Counted from the stretch's first letter, positions 23,302 through 32,089 are shown. The stretch is DNA of 42,769 nucleotides from GSA-30 sp036384435 (GCF_036384435.1 NZ_DASVMI010000161.1:1-42769); one strand, 5' to 3'. Numbers and translations are program-made. Notes: a model not told the origin generated them from the letters alone.

Positions 23302-24192
23302 ATGGACAAACTCGCGGCCATGGGCATGTTCGTGCGGGTGGTGGAGGCAGGCAGTTTCGCTGCCGCGGCCGAAGAAGCCGGCGTGTCGGCCACCATGGTC
23401 GGCAAGCATATTCGCGGCATCGAGCAGCGCCTGGGGGCACGCGTGCTCCATCGCACCACGCGCCGCCAGCAACTGACCGAGGTAGGCCGGCTTTACTACG
23501 ACCGCTGCAAACAGGTCTTGGCCGATATCGAACTGGCCGATGCCAGCGCACAGGAACTGCAAGCCACTCCGCGTGGCACCCTGCGCATGACGGCACCTCT
23601 CACCTTTGGCAGCCGTACCCTGGTACCCGCCCTGGTCGACTACCTTGATCGCCATCCGGAGGTGGCGATCGAGCTGTCACTGGACAACCGGGTTTACGAC
23701 ATGGTGTCGGAGGGTTTCGAACTGGCCCTGCGAGTCGGCGATATCGCCGATGACGCCCTGGTCGCCCGCCCAATGCAGCCATTTCGCATGTTGCTGGCCG
23801 CATCGCCAGCCTATCTGGCTCGCCACGGCACGCCGCGCACCCCGCAAGATCTGGCGTCGCACGCATGCATCAGCCTCAGCAACTGGACGCCACGTGACCG
23901 CTGGCGCCTGACCGGTCCGGCCGGCGAGATCGAAGTGCCGGTGCATGGGCGATTGGCCGGCAATCACGGCGAGGCATTACGCATCGCCGCACTCGCCCAC
24001 GCCGGCATCATCCTGCAACCGGAAATTCTCTTGGGCGACGACCTGCATGCCGGGCGGCTCGTGCATGTGCTCCCCGATTGGGGCTCCCGACCCATGCCGA
24101 CGAATCTGCTATACGCCCCCGATCGCAGGCCGACAGCAAAACTACGCAGCATCGTGGAGTTCCTGGTGCAACGCTTTCCGCCGGCGGGGTAG
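23302..24192 (+). CDS. LysR-family transcriptional regulator
   Basis: 296 residues; ATG 23302 (MDKLAAMGMFVRVVEAGSF) starts the family's winged helix-turn-helix: 'SFAAAAEEAGVSATMVGKHIRGIEQRLGARVLHRTTRRQQLTEVG' (about 20-64). The effector domain follows with 'RGTLRMTAPLTFGSRTLVPALVDYLDRHPEVAIELSL' and 'HGEALRIAALAHAGIILQPEILL'. This resembles the CrgA/DsdC-like branch that regulates adjacent oxidoreductases. It is divergent from the short SDR gene, the likely target. No inducer can be inferred. Confidence 0.95.
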   Translation: MDKLAAMGMFVRVVEAGSFAAAAEEAGVSATMVGKHIRGIEQRLGARVLHRTTRRQQLTEVGRLYYDRCKQVLADIELADASAQELQATPRGTLRMTAPLTFGSRTLVPALVDYLDRHPEVAIELSLDNRVYDMVSEGFELALRVGDIADDALVARPMQPFRMLLAASPAYLARHGTPRTPQDLASHACISLSNWTPRDRWRLTGPAGEIEVPVHGRLAGNHGEALRIAALAHAGIILQPEILLGDDLHAGRLVHVLPDWGSRPMPTNLLYAPDRRPTAKLRSIVEFLVQRFPPAG

Positions 24193-24458
24193 CGCGTTGC
24201 ATAGTGAGGCCGCTTCTTGGAGGGTGGATTACGTCGAAGAGGGGTGGCCGGAGAGCGAAGATCGACCATCAGAATCAAGGCTCGGCGGAACGACTCCCGT
24301 GCTTCGTCGGATTGAAGCCCACGCCAAAGACGACAGCTGGAAAGCAGAGCAAGTGCCGTCACACGGAATCTTGGCGCGGGCGTTCGGCTGTCGCGCCCTC
24401 ACTACCCATCGCCAAGGCCCCGCCATCACTGCGAACCACAAGCCGCCTCACTACGACA
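24193..24458. other. Intergenic region between LysR and kinase stops
   Basis: 266 bases after the LysR stop and before the kinase stop on the other strand. Small frames here have no start sites or recognisable motif, and I see no strong hairpin with a T-run. Nothing further can be assigned. Confidence 0.4.
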
Positions 24459-25106
24459 TCAGTCTCTCACCCGTCCCTTGCCCTCATTGTCCCAATAGCC
24501 AAATACCTTGCGTGCAATCAGCTTGTAGAGACGTTTGCCGGTCGCGCGCCACAGGCGCGAGTGTGGCGCGGGTGTCTTGAGCATGGCCCATTGGCGCGCG
24601 GTCAATGCTTCCGGGCAATACGTGCGTTTGTGCTTGAGCAGATGGCGCAGATCTTCGCGTGCGAGCAGGCGAAATAGCGCGCCGCGCTTGCCGCGTGTCC
24701 AGGCAATCTGGAAATCCACCAGCGCGGGGCGCCCATCTTCGCGCACCAGCCAGTTGGGCTCCTTGGCCAGATCGTTGTGCACGATGCCGCGACGATGCAG
24801 GACGGCGAGCAGGCGCAGGGCGCGACGGTAATAATCGCGATCCCTGGGCTGGGCCTGCTGCATCGGCTTGCCGCCGATATAACCGCGCAGCAACTCCTGA
24901 CCATCCCAGCCAAGCAGTGCAGGCACGCCATCGATACCGGCGAGTTTGCGCAATGCGCGCGCCTCACGCGCCGCTGCGCGCCGGGCAAAACCGCGTGCCC
25001 ACCAGCGTGCCGCGGCCACATCGCGCCGGATCACACGCACGCCACCGCGCTCGGCGATTTCAATGCGCCCCAGTTCGTCGGCCTTGAGCAGGATAGTTTC
25101 GGACAC
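24459..25106 (-). CDS. RIO/KdkA-like small kinase
   Basis: About 215 residues. The catalytic loop 'GIVHNDLAKEPNWLV' fits H-x-D-x4-N, with Asp in place, and the metal-binding 'VDFQIA' stands where most kinases have DFG. Earlier 'VRVIRRDVAAARWWARGFARRAAAREARALRKL' supplies the ATP-side Lys/Arg and Glu. It resembles small RIO-like or Kdo/LPS-core kinases of proteobacteria. Targets in LPS or protein are unknown. GTG 25106 is used as start; TTG 25115 is possible. It is divergent from a DUF456 gene. Confidence 0.7.
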   Translation of the reverse strand: MSETILLKADELGRIEIAERGGVRVIRRDVAAARWWARGFARRAAAREARALRKLAGIDGVPALLGWDGQELLRGYIGGKPMQQAQPRDRDYYRRALRLLAVLHRRGIVHNDLAKEPNWLVREDGRPALVDFQIAWTRGKRGALFRLLAREDLRHLLKHKRTYCPEALTARQWAMLKTPAPHSRLWRATGKRLYKLIARKVFGYWDNEGKGRVRD

Positions 25107-25217
25107 GCAGGACAACCCGTTGCAACGCGCCCGGCTACAATCGCATCGTTAAGGCGCCAGCGGATATTGTCGCCCATACCCGCCGCAAGGCGCCAATCGA
25201 CATGGAAGCATACCGAC

Positions 25218-25709
25218 TTGATCTACCTCGACATCGCGCTCTACCTGCTGGCGGCAGCGCTGGTCGTCATCGGCCTGGCAGGCACCATCCTGCCTGCACT
25301 CCCAGGCATTCCCTTGATTTTCGCTGGCCTTTGGCTGGCTGCGGGCACTGACCACTATCACCACGTCAACGCCTGGTGGCTGAGCTTCATCGCGCTATTG
25401 GGCTCGATCGGCTTCATTATGGATTTCGTCGCTACCGCACTGGGCGCCAAGCGGGTCGGGGCGAGCAAGACAGCCATCTGGGGCGCCACCCTTGGAACGT
25501 TCGCAGGCATGTTCTTCGGCATTCCGGGGCTGCTGCTGGGACCGTTCCTCGGTGCCTTGTTGGGGGAGCTCCTGACAGGGACCAGCGTCCTGGGTTCGAC
25601 CCATGTCGGCATTGGTACCTGGATCGGCCTGCTGTTCGGCACTCTGGTGAAACTGGTGGTCTCGCTGGTCATGATTGGCCTGTTCGCCTCCGCGTGGCTG
25701 TTGAACTAG
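25218..25709 (+). CDS. DUF456 membrane protein
   Basis: 163 residues, starting at TTG 25218 with GGAAG upstream, since no ATG/GTG fits the frame near this point. Four or five spans, with 'YLLAAALVVIGLAGTILPALPGIPLIFAGLWLA' and 'GAKRVGASKTAIWGATLGTFAGMFFGIPGLLLGPFLGALLGEL', the DUF456 signature with glycine-rich repeats. The function of the family is unknown. The unusual TTG start suggests low expression, or it may be mis-set. Confidence 0.82.
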   Translation: MIYLDIALYLLAAALVVIGLAGTILPALPGIPLIFAGLWLAAGTDHYHHVNAWWLSFIALLGSIGFIMDFVATALGAKRVGASKTAIWGATLGTFAGMFFGIPGLLLGPFLGALLGELLTGTSVLGSTHVGIGTWIGLLFGTLVKLVVSLVMIGLFASAWLLN

Positions 25710-25778
25710 TTCCAACGGCACGCGCCAAAGTCCCGCAGCCCCGCTTAGGCTCCGGGCACCCTTAATCAGGAGTTCTCC

Positions 25779-27557
25779 ATGTCCAGACGACTCGCGACCG
25801 TGATCGCGGCATCCCTGCTATCCCTCGGCGCCGCACACGCACAAGGCACGACTCAGGCCTGGGTGGCACGCAGCAACGCCGACGCGCAGGTGCTGCTTGA
25901 TGCCATGGCCCGTTTCAGCCCAGAGTTCGCCTCGCAGGTCGGCATGCCAGGGTATGACGCCAAGGTGGCTGATCTTGGCCCCCATATCGATGCCCGCTCC
26001 CGCCAGGCGATGGTCGAGGCGAAGGCGAAGCTCGAAAGCATGCTGTCGACCGAGAGCGACGCCAACGTGCGCCAGGATCTGCAGATCATGATCAAGGCCG
26101 CCGGCGACCAGATCGAGGGGATCGACCTCAATCACAAATATATGCTGCCTTACCAGGATATTGGCGGCCTGATTTTCAACGGCGAGTTCGTGCTGTTGAA
26201 AGATGACGTGCCGCCCGATCGTCGCGCCAAGGCGGTGGATCGCCTGGCCTGCTACGTCGGCAAGGCAACCGGATGCACGCCCATCGCCGAGCAGGCCAAG
26301 GCGCTATATACCGATGCTTTGAAAGACAAGTCGCTACTTGGCCCGTACAAGGGCGATGTAGAGCAGAAACTGGCCAACAGCGCTCGCTACGCCCAAGGCA
26401 TCCGCCAGCTCTTCGCCAAATACAAGCTCGATGGCACACCCGAAGCCAAGGCGTCGCTCGATGCCCTGGACAAACAGCTCAAGGGTTACGACAACTGGGT
26501 GCGCAGCACGGTGCTCCCTCATGCGCGCACCGACTTCCGCTTGCCCGAACCGCTGTATGCCTACAACCTGCGTCAGGTCGGCATCGACATACCGCCGCAG
26601 GATCTGATCCGCATCGCCCAACTGGAGTTCGTCGAATTGCGCAGTTGGGCGCGCACGCTGGCACCTGAAGTCGCGCGAGCCGAAGGATTCAAGTCCAATC
26701 GCTACGAAGACGTGATCAAGGAGCTCAAGAAAGACCAACTCGGCAAGAATGACGTCGAACCGTGGTACCACCAGGTCATTGGCCAGATCCAGGACATCAT
26801 ACGTCGCGAGAACATCGTCACCTTGCCCCAGCGTGACATGCAGATGCGCGTGGCCTCGGAGGCCGAGGCCGCCGCCGTGCCGGCGCCGCATATGGATCCG
26901 CCGCCATTCATCAACAATCACGGCGAGCGGGGCACCTTCGTGCTGACCATGGGCAACCCCTCGGCAAATGGCGACAACACCCAGGCGTACGACGACTTCA
27001 CCTTCAAGGCTGCCGCCTGGACGCTCACTGCTCATGAAGGGCGACCTGGCCATGAACTGCAGTTTGCCGCCATGGTCGAGCGCGGCGTGTCGCTGGCACG
27101 CAGTCTGTTCGCGTTCAACAGCGTGAACGTGGAAGGCTGGGCGCTCTACTCCGAAGCGGAAATGCTTCCCTATGAACCACCGGCCGGCCAATTGGCGGCT
27201 GTGCAGGCCCGCATGCTGCGCGCCGCGCGCGCCTATCTCGACCCGATGCTCAACCTGGGATTGATCACACGCGAACGTGCCCATGACATCCTTGCCCATG
27301 ATGTAGGCCTGTCCGAAGCCATGACGCGCCAGGAGCTCGATCGCTACACCTTCAACAGTCCAGGTCAGGCCACCGCGTATTTCTATGGCTACATGCGCTT
27401 GCAGCAGTTGCGCCTGGATACGGAACTGACACTAGGGCCGAAATTCAACCGCAAGGACTTCAACGACTTTGTCATCAACCAGGGCTTATTGCCTCCATCG
27501 CAACTGGCAGAAGCGGTGCGCACCCAGTTCATTCCATCCGTTCAGGGCAAGAAATAG
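25779..27557 (+). CDS. DUF885 putative zinc metallopeptidase, secreted
   Basis: 592 residues, the standard length of DUF885 (580-620). A signal peptide is cleaved after about AHA-Q22. The metal site is HEGRPGHELQ (419-428), matching the family's HExxPGH, and 'SVNVEGWALYSEAEMLPYEPP' supplies the second Glu region. The family has a carboxypeptidase-like helical fold but no agreed substrate. 'GGA' in CAGGAG precedes the ATG well. A strong terminator follows, so it is a single-gene unit. The long antisense frame (26334-27299) is a shadow. Confidence 0.93.
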   Translation: MSRRLATVIAASLLSLGAAHAQGTTQAWVARSNADAQVLLDAMARFSPEFASQVGMPGYDAKVADLGPHIDARSRQAMVEAKAKLESMLSTESDANVRQDLQIMIKAAGDQIEGIDLNHKYMLPYQDIGGLIFNGEFVLLKDDVPPDRRAKAVDRLACYVGKATGCTPIAEQAKALYTDALKDKSLLGPYKGDVEQKLANSARYAQGIRQLFAKYKLDGTPEAKASLDALDKQLKGYDNWVRSTVLPHARTDFRLPEPLYAYNLRQVGIDIPPQDLIRIAQLEFVELRSWARTLAPEVARAEGFKSNRYEDVIKELKKDQLGKNDVEPWYHQVIGQIQDIIRRENIVTLPQRDMQMRVASEAEAAAVPAPHMDPPPFINNHGERGTFVLTMGNPSANGDNTQAYDDFTFKAAAWTLTAHEGRPGHELQFAAMVERGVSLARSLFAFNSVNVEGWALYSEAEMLPYEPPAGQLAAVQARMLRAARAYLDPMLNLGLITRERAHDILAHDVGLSEAMTRQELDRYTFNSPGQATAYFYGYMRLQQLRLDTELTLGPKFNRKDFNDFVINQGLLPPSQLAEAVRTQFIPSVQGKK

Positions 27558-27583
27558 ATAGCCATCCATACCGACGAACAGAG

Positions 27584-27610
27584 ACGGGGCTTCGGCCCCG
27601 TTTTTATTTT
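27584..27610 (+). terminator. Strong rho-independent terminator after the DUF885 gene
   Basis: ACGGGGC-TTCG-GCCCCGT (27584-27601) with a TTCG tetraloop is followed by TTTTATTTT. It sits 26 bases beyond the stop codon. Confidence 0.95.
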
Positions 27611-27774
27611 CGCCATAGCGTCGTGGCGTGACACGCTTCGCAAAAAGTGATCGTGCATTGGCGCGGAGTATCAAGTGCATAGGGAACGGTCGATAACACG
27701 GGTTCAGCGGGGTGCTTCGTCCAGTGTTGGGCGTGGTTTGGCATTTCCCTGGCCCGTGTCAAAGGAGTTCCATC

Positions 27775-28335
27775 ATGCGTCAATTCCTCCCCATCCCCAT
27801 CCTGGTCATGGCGTTCGCCGTGACCGTGTCACTACCCAGCCGTTCCAGTGCGGACGAACAGGTTCCCGTCTCTCCTGCCTCACCGACGCCTGTATGCATA
27901 TCGGCACGCGATATGGCCGGACATGACCCGTGCCAGGCAAGTGGCGGCCAAGCCACCACCGGGGAACCTGCGGCCGGTAGAGCCTGTCCACTCGAAAGCA
28001 TCTATTTCAGCGACTGCTTGGCGCAATACGCCGACGTGCTGGTACGCGACGACCCGCAGCAGCCTCAGGCTCGCGCGCTCTACCGCATCACGGTGCGTCA
28101 GATGCCTGCTGGCACCCAGGAACATGTGGATGTGTTGACCGGCGACCAAGGTGAAATCAGCGACGCGGTGGGCTCGATCCGCTTCACGTTGGCCACGCAC
28201 CGCACCGCCCAGGGAGTAGTCACCGATTATCGATTGGCAGGCTCTCGCCAGCAGGAGGGATCACGTCGCTTCGCCACGGGTGACAGCGCATCCGTGCAAT
28301 GGGATGACACGACCATCACGATTACCCGCCTTTAG
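27775..28335 (+). CDS. Secreted hypothetical protein, cysteine-containing
   Basis: 186 residues from ATG 27775, preceded by AAAGGAG. A signal peptide is cleaved near SRSSA-D (about 25). Four Cys occur in the N-terminal half (in 'TPVCISARDMAGHDPCQASG' and 'ACPLESIYFSDCLAQY'), enough for two disulfides. The rest has 'ALYRITVRQMPAGTQEHVDVLTGD' and a final 'SVQWDDTTITITRL', strand-like. I do not recognise a family. It is alone on its strand, and a GC-rich hairpin ends it. Confidence 0.7.
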   Translation: MRQFLPIPILVMAFAVTVSLPSRSSADEQVPVSPASPTPVCISARDMAGHDPCQASGGQATTGEPAAGRACPLESIYFSDCLAQYADVLVRDDPQQPQARALYRITVRQMPAGTQEHVDVLTGDQGEISDAVGSIRFTLATHRTAQGVVTDYRLAGSRQQEGSRRFATGDSASVQWDDTTITITRL

Positions 28336-28347
28336 ATGAAGCCCACG

Positions 28348-28369
28348 TCGCCCGGTTCAGGCCGGGCGA
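28348..28369. terminator. Convergent hairpin at the hypothetical/trhA stops
   Basis: TCGCCCGG (28348-28355) pairs with CCGGGCGA (28362-28369) across TTCAGG. It sits between the two facing stop codons and overlaps the last trhA codons. No T-run follows on either strand, so any termination is probably modest. Confidence 0.5.
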
Positions 28370-29025
28370 TTGGGGAGCACGTACAACAGCACAGCCAGGT
28401 AATGCAACACACTGCCAGCCAATACAAACACATGCCAGACGGTGTGGTGGTAAGGCATCTTGCGTGCCAGATAGAAAGGCACACCCAGTGTATAGGCCAG
28501 CCCACCCCCAATCAGTAGCGCAAGCCCACCGGTCTGCAAGGAGGCCAATAAAGGCTTGAAAGCCACCATGCCGACCCAGCCCATCGCGACATACAGCAAC
28601 ACCGCGAACTTGCGATAACGCTTCAGAAAACCCAGCTCCAACATGGTACCGGCCAGTGCCAGGCTCCAGATGGTGGCGAACAGACCCCACCCCCAGGCGC
28701 CAGGCAGGGCAACCAGCGTAAACGGTGTATAGGTGCCAGCGATCAGCAGGAAAATGGCGATGTGATCGAGCGTGCGCAGCACGCGCTTGGCGCCATCACC
28801 GGGAATGGAGTGATACAGCGTGGAGGCGGTATACAACAGGATCAGCGTGGTTCCAAAGACCGAACTGGCCACGACCTCACGGGCTTGGCCATACATGGCC
28901 GCAAAAGCCACCATCGTGGCGAGGCCAGCAATACTGAGCACGATACCGATGCCATGGATGACGCTGCTGGCAAGCTCATCACCAAACGAATAGCGCGGAA
29001 CGGCGGCGGTTGTGACAGCGGACAT
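28357..29025 (-). CDS. trhA: TrhA/hemolysin III-family membrane protein
   Basis: 222 residues from ATG 29025, the family's normal length (210-225), with seven spans. The first conserved His lies in 'SSVIHGIGIVLSIAG', 'YHS' follows, 'LDHIAIFLLIAGTYTPF' holds the central Asp-His, and 'HHTVWHVFVLAGSVLHY' ends the chain. These residues form the metal site shared with PAQR receptors. TrhA has a role in membrane energetics and fluidity. Longer frames to 29151 read through a hairpin and are unlikely. Confidence 0.93.
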   Translation of the reverse strand: MSAVTTAAVPRYSFGDELASSVIHGIGIVLSIAGLATMVAFAAMYGQAREVVASSVFGTTLILLYTASTLYHSIPGDGAKRVLRTLDHIAIFLLIAGTYTPFTLVALPGAWGWGLFATIWSLALAGTMLELGFLKRYRKFAVLLYVAMGWVGMVAFKPLLASLQTGGLALLIGGGLAYTLGVPFYLARKMPYHHTVWHVFVLAGSVLHYLAVLLYVLPNRPA

Positions 29026-29048
29026 CTGCAATTCCCGAACAAATGAAC

Positions 29049-29090
29049 ATGAAAGACGGCCATCCGCTCCATGGCATGGCCGTCTTTCAT
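29049..29090 (-). terminator. 15-bp perfect inverted repeat ahead of trhA
   Basis: ATGAAAGACGGCCAT (29049-29063) and ATGGCCGTCTTTCAT (29076-29090) pair perfectly over a 12-base loop. It lies 8 bases beyond the stop of the secreted-protein gene and 23 bases ahead of trhA. On the minus strand its right arm ends CTTTCATGTTC, so it is a plausible terminator for the gene to its right. It may also attenuate trhA. Confidence 0.7.
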
Positions 29091-29098
29091 CATATCGG

Positions 29099-29542
29099 TT
29101 AAATCCGTTCGATGGTGAACCCGGCAAAGGCGACACCCAGGTCCCAACCACGGCCCTTGCCGCTCAGCGCCAGCGAGACGGAGCCCTTGGTGAGCACTTG
29201 CGCGCCCACGGATTTGGTCGCTCCGGCATGCGCATTGGCATTGGCATAGCCACCAAGCACTTCGTTGATGCTATGCACGCCGGTGAATTCACCGTAGCCG
29301 TGATCGATCGAGCTTTTGCCTACGGTCAGGCCGCCGCCCTTGACGCTCAATTTGACCCGCATGCGAGCGCCATTGCTGCAACTGATCGTGCCGTAGCCGC
29401 TGGCGGTCTGATAGATCGCCGACCAGCCCTTCATGCTGAAATTCATCTTGCACTTCAGGTCGGCAGCCTGCGCTGGCAGCGCCAACAGGCCCCCTAACGC
29501 CAGCGCGGCGACAGCGACACACTTATATGCGGTTTTGCTCAT
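29099..29542 (-). CDS. Secreted hypothetical protein, glycine-rich, DUF992-like
   Basis: 147 residues from ATG 29542, with AAGGA upstream. The signal peptide ends at about AQA-A27. The mature chain has two Cys ('LKCKMNF' and 'ISCSNGARMRV') and alternating strands with many Gly ('KLSVKGGGLTVGKSSIDHGYGEFTGVHSINEVLGGY' and 'GKGRGWDLGVAFAGFTIE'). The pattern recalls the DUF992 family of secreted proteins, though I cannot confirm it. Its promoter shares a region with a terminator that belongs to the opposite strand. Confidence 0.68.
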   Translation of the reverse strand: MSKTAYKCVAVAALALGGLLALPAQAADLKCKMNFSMKGWSAIYQTASGYGTISCSNGARMRVKLSVKGGGLTVGKSSIDHGYGEFTGVHSINEVLGGYANANAHAGATKSVGAQVLTKGSVSLALSGKGRGWDLGVAFAGFTIERI

Positions 29543-29639
29543 GATGGTGATTCCTTGCGATGTCCGGCCCTTGCCGGCGGCACATTGTCGCAGGGCTAGG
29601 GTGAACGTGTTTTTTACGGAATTTGCACGTTGGATCACC

Positions 29640-29731
29640 TGGCTCGCGGCGGAAACTAATAGCGCCGGGCATCCCCCTTTCCCCCCGATGCTCGGTTATT
29701 CCGACCCCGCTCTCTGTGCGGGGTTTTTTTT
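29640..29731 (+). ncRNA. Candidate small RNA with a C-rich loop
   Basis: The stem C65-C73/G87-G95 of this part (29665-29673 with 29687-29695, eight Watson-Crick pairs and one G-U) holds a 13-base loop of four C, three T and six C. A rho-independent terminator follows (29705-29731). Neither flanking gene is on the plus strand, so the terminator must serve another transcript. C-rich-loop small RNAs such as 6C and the Xanthomonas sX13 type bind G-rich ribosome sites. The 5' end is a guess, and no promoter is certain. Confidence 0.55.
29705..29731 (+). terminator. Plus-strand terminator without a known upstream gene
   Basis: CCCCGC (29705-29710) pairs with GCGGGG (29718-29723) across TCTCTGT, followed by eight T. 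On the minus strand it is not followed by T, so it faces plus only. The flanking protein genes are both on the minus strand. Confidence 0.9.
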
Positions 29732-29790
29732 GGCTTTCGCCAGCATGCATGGGTTGCTTGAAGAGCCCCCCATCTGCGTTTGAGTGGCTC

Positions 29791-30711
29791 CTACGAGGTG
29801 AAGGGAGTCGCGCGCCGTTCTCGATAATCGCGGGGCGAACACTTCATCACGCGCTTGAACGCGTGACTGAATGCGCTATCGGAGTCGTAACCCAACTGCT
29901 GTGCAATGGAGGAAATCGTAGCGCTGCCTGTCGTGAGAGCCTGGGCAGCCAACTGCATGCGCCAGCGCAAGACATACTCCAACGGCGCCATTCCCGCCTT
30001 CTGCTTGAATCGCAATGCGAACGTCGAGCGGGAGACACCGGCGATTCTGGCTAGATCTTCAACTGTCCAGGCTCGCGAGGGACTGGTGTGAATGGCCTGA
30101 ATCGCCGCACCAACCCGCGCGTCGAATACGGCAGGTAGCCAACCTGGGGCACCGTTGTCGGCCTGGGCAAGATAAAGACGCAACATCTGCACCAGCATGA
30201 TATGGCCCAAGTGTTCGACCACGATCGTATGACCGGGAGAGGGATTGGCAAGCTCATGGGCAAGGCGTTGCAATGCCCAGCTCAATACAGACGCCTGATC
30301 CGAGCCGTGCCGGACGACCGCCACAGGCGGCAGGCCATCAAATAGAAGGCCCGATTCATCGCCAAAGGCAAAGCGCCCTCCAATCAGAAAAAACGCGTCG
30401 GCCGTTCCGCATTGAGCTATCCCGCCCGCGGCATGCCGGTATACCTCCTCGGCGCGAACAGCCGGCAGTGAAAAATCGCTTCGAAGCGAGAAGGTACGTT
30501 TACGCGACAACAGGAAGCAGTCGCCTTGCTCCAACCGAATCGGCTGCTCCACACCTTCGACAATCAGCCAACATGTTCCTTCAACGATGGCATTGAACTT
30601 GATTCCATCGGGCGCAGGAAAATCAATAGCCCAGTCGCTGCCGGCCTTCAGTCCGGCAAACCCCGAGCCTTGCGTCTCCAGCAGAGAAAGCACTTCGGAT
30701 AGCAGATCCAT
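29791..30711 (-). CDS. AraC-family regulator (cupin/AraC-type)
   Basis: 306 residues from ATG 30711. The N-terminal cupin-like part (about 1-180) holds 'IVEGTCWLIVEGVEQPIRLEQGDCFLLSRKRTFSL'; the C-terminal two-helix-turn-helix part reads 'WTVEDLARIAGVSRSTFALRFKQKAGMAPLEYVLRWRMQLA' and 'ISSIAQQLGYDSDSAFSHAFKRVMKCSPRDYRE'. This is the cupin-6/AraC group that controls divergent oxidoreductase genes. The SDR gene 119 bases away and divergent is the likely target. An ATG at 30756 is a possible longer start. Confidence 0.93.
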   Translation of the reverse strand: MDLLSEVLSLLETQGSGFAGLKAGSDWAIDFPAPDGIKFNAIVEGTCWLIVEGVEQPIRLEQGDCFLLSRKRTFSLRSDFSLPAVRAEEVYRHAAGGIAQCGTADAFFLIGGRFAFGDESGLLFDGLPPVAVVRHGSDQASVLSWALQRLAHELANPSPGHTIVVEHLGHIMLVQMLRLYLAQADNGAPGWLPAVFDARVGAAIQAIHTSPSRAWTVEDLARIAGVSRSTFALRFKQKAGMAPLEYVLRWRMQLAAQALTTGSATISSIAQQLGYDSDSAFSHAFKRVMKCSPRDYRERRATPFTS

Positions 30712-30830
30712 ATGGCCTTTCGGACGATCTCGACGAACGGCTGGACTTTGCTGCATTCACAGCGCAAAGACCAGATCGGACAATGCCGACCATCGATTTT
30801 AATCCGAGCTGTCTCTCCCAAGGATGTACC

Positions 30831-31793
30831 ATGACCTTCCAGCAGTCGCCGCTTGATTCCGGCTTTGGCGCCACCACCACCGCAGCACAGATCATGGCCG
30901 GACATGGGTTACGTGACCATGTCGCCATCGTGACCGGGGGGCATTCCGGCCTGGGCCTGGAGACAACGCGAGCATTGGCCCATGCGGGCGCACGGGTGAT
31001 TGTCGCCGCACGCTCTGTGGAAACAGCGCGTGCACAGGTCAACGACATGCCTGGCGTGGAGGTTGAGCCACTCGATCTTTCTGACCTCGCCAGCGTGCGC
31101 GACTTCGCGCGACGATTCCTGGCAACGGGCAGGCACATCGATATCCTGGTCGGCAATGCGGGCGTCATGGCCTGTCCGGAAACCCGCACACGCGAAGGCT
31201 GGGAAATGCAATGGGCGACGAACCACCTCGGACACTACGCGCTGGCCAATCTACTCTGGCCTGCGCTCAGCGGTGGCTCACGAGTCATCGTGGTGTCTTC
31301 CGCCGGACACCATCTGTCGGACATACGCTGGGATGACGTGCATTTCGCTCAGGGCTATGACAAATGGCAAGCCTATGGACAATCGAAAACGGCCAATGCG
31401 CTTTTCGCCGTACAGCTTGACCGACTGGGAAGGCAAGAAGGCGTTCGTGCCTTTTCTCTGCATCCCGGGAAAATTTTCACACCGCTGCAACGCCATCTGG
31501 CACGCGATGAAATGATTGCCGCAGGCTGGCTCGACGTCGAAGGCAACCCGGTCGACCCCACGTTCAAGACCATGCAGCAAGGTGCGGCGACGCAGCTCTG
31601 GGCCGCCACCTCGGCACAATTGAATGGCATGGGTGGCCTGTATTGCGAGGATTGCGACGTCGCCGCGCTCAACAAGGGAGATCTTCCATCGTTCGCGGGA
31701 GTTCAACCTTACGCCGTGAACCCCGGGCAGGCCGAACGTCTTTGGGCACTCTCGGCTCGACTGACGGGAATCGACGCCTTCGCGACCGCATGA
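30831..31793 (+). CDS. SDR oxidoreductase (retinol-dehydrogenase/WW-domain-oxidoreductase-like)
   Basis: 320 residues from ATG 30831, with AAGGA upstream. Cofactor turn TGGHSGLG at about 35-42, 'NAGVMACPE' at about 108, active-site S in 'VIVVSSAGHH' and Y-G-Q-S-K. 'NPVDPTFKTMQQGAATQLWAAT' is typical of the large-SDR subgroup that handles light-dependent protochlorophyllide-like or retinol-like substrates. It reduces or oxidises a carbonyl or alcohol using NAD(P). It lies divergent from the AraC regulator. Substrate unknown. Confidence 0.92.
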   Translation: MTFQQSPLDSGFGATTTAAQIMAGHGLRDHVAIVTGGHSGLGLETTRALAHAGARVIVAARSVETARAQVNDMPGVEVEPLDLSDLASVRDFARRFLATGRHIDILVGNAGVMACPETRTREGWEMQWATNHLGHYALANLLWPALSGGSRVIVVSSAGHHLSDIRWDDVHFAQGYDKWQAYGQSKTANALFAVQLDRLGRQEGVRAFSLHPGKIFTPLQRHLARDEMIAAGWLDVEGNPVDPTFKTMQQGAATQLWAATSAQLNGMGGLYCEDCDVAALNKGDLPSFAGVQPYAVNPGQAERLWALSARLTGIDAFATA

Positions 31794-32089
31794 ATCACCC
31801 TTCCGGCGCGTCGCGTGGACACGCCCGACCGCGTCATGCGGCACAAAGAACTGGCTCATCCACGCGACTAAGCCTTTGCCACAAATGGAGTTTCATCCCT
31901 CACGACATCTGCTTGCCGCGCATGGGTTCGCACCCTGCGCCGGACGAATGGTGCCTCGACCCGACGGCCAGGGAGATCGTCACGGGTTCGCCCCCCCATG
32001 CGTGAGCAGGCCCGTGTGGATGCTCTGCACAACGCATAACCGTTGCATCGCGCTAAGCTGGCCGCATCAAAGCATCACGGAGATATGCC
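31794..32089. other. Intergenic region before the stress protein
   Basis: 296 bases. GTCGCGTGG (31810-31818) and CCACGCGAC (31860-31868) are a perfect 9-bp pair, 41 bases apart, 16 bases after the SDR stop and possibly a terminator. The ribosome site CGGAGA ahead of 32090 is clear. A promoter for the stress protein must lie between, but none is evident. Confidence 0.45.
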
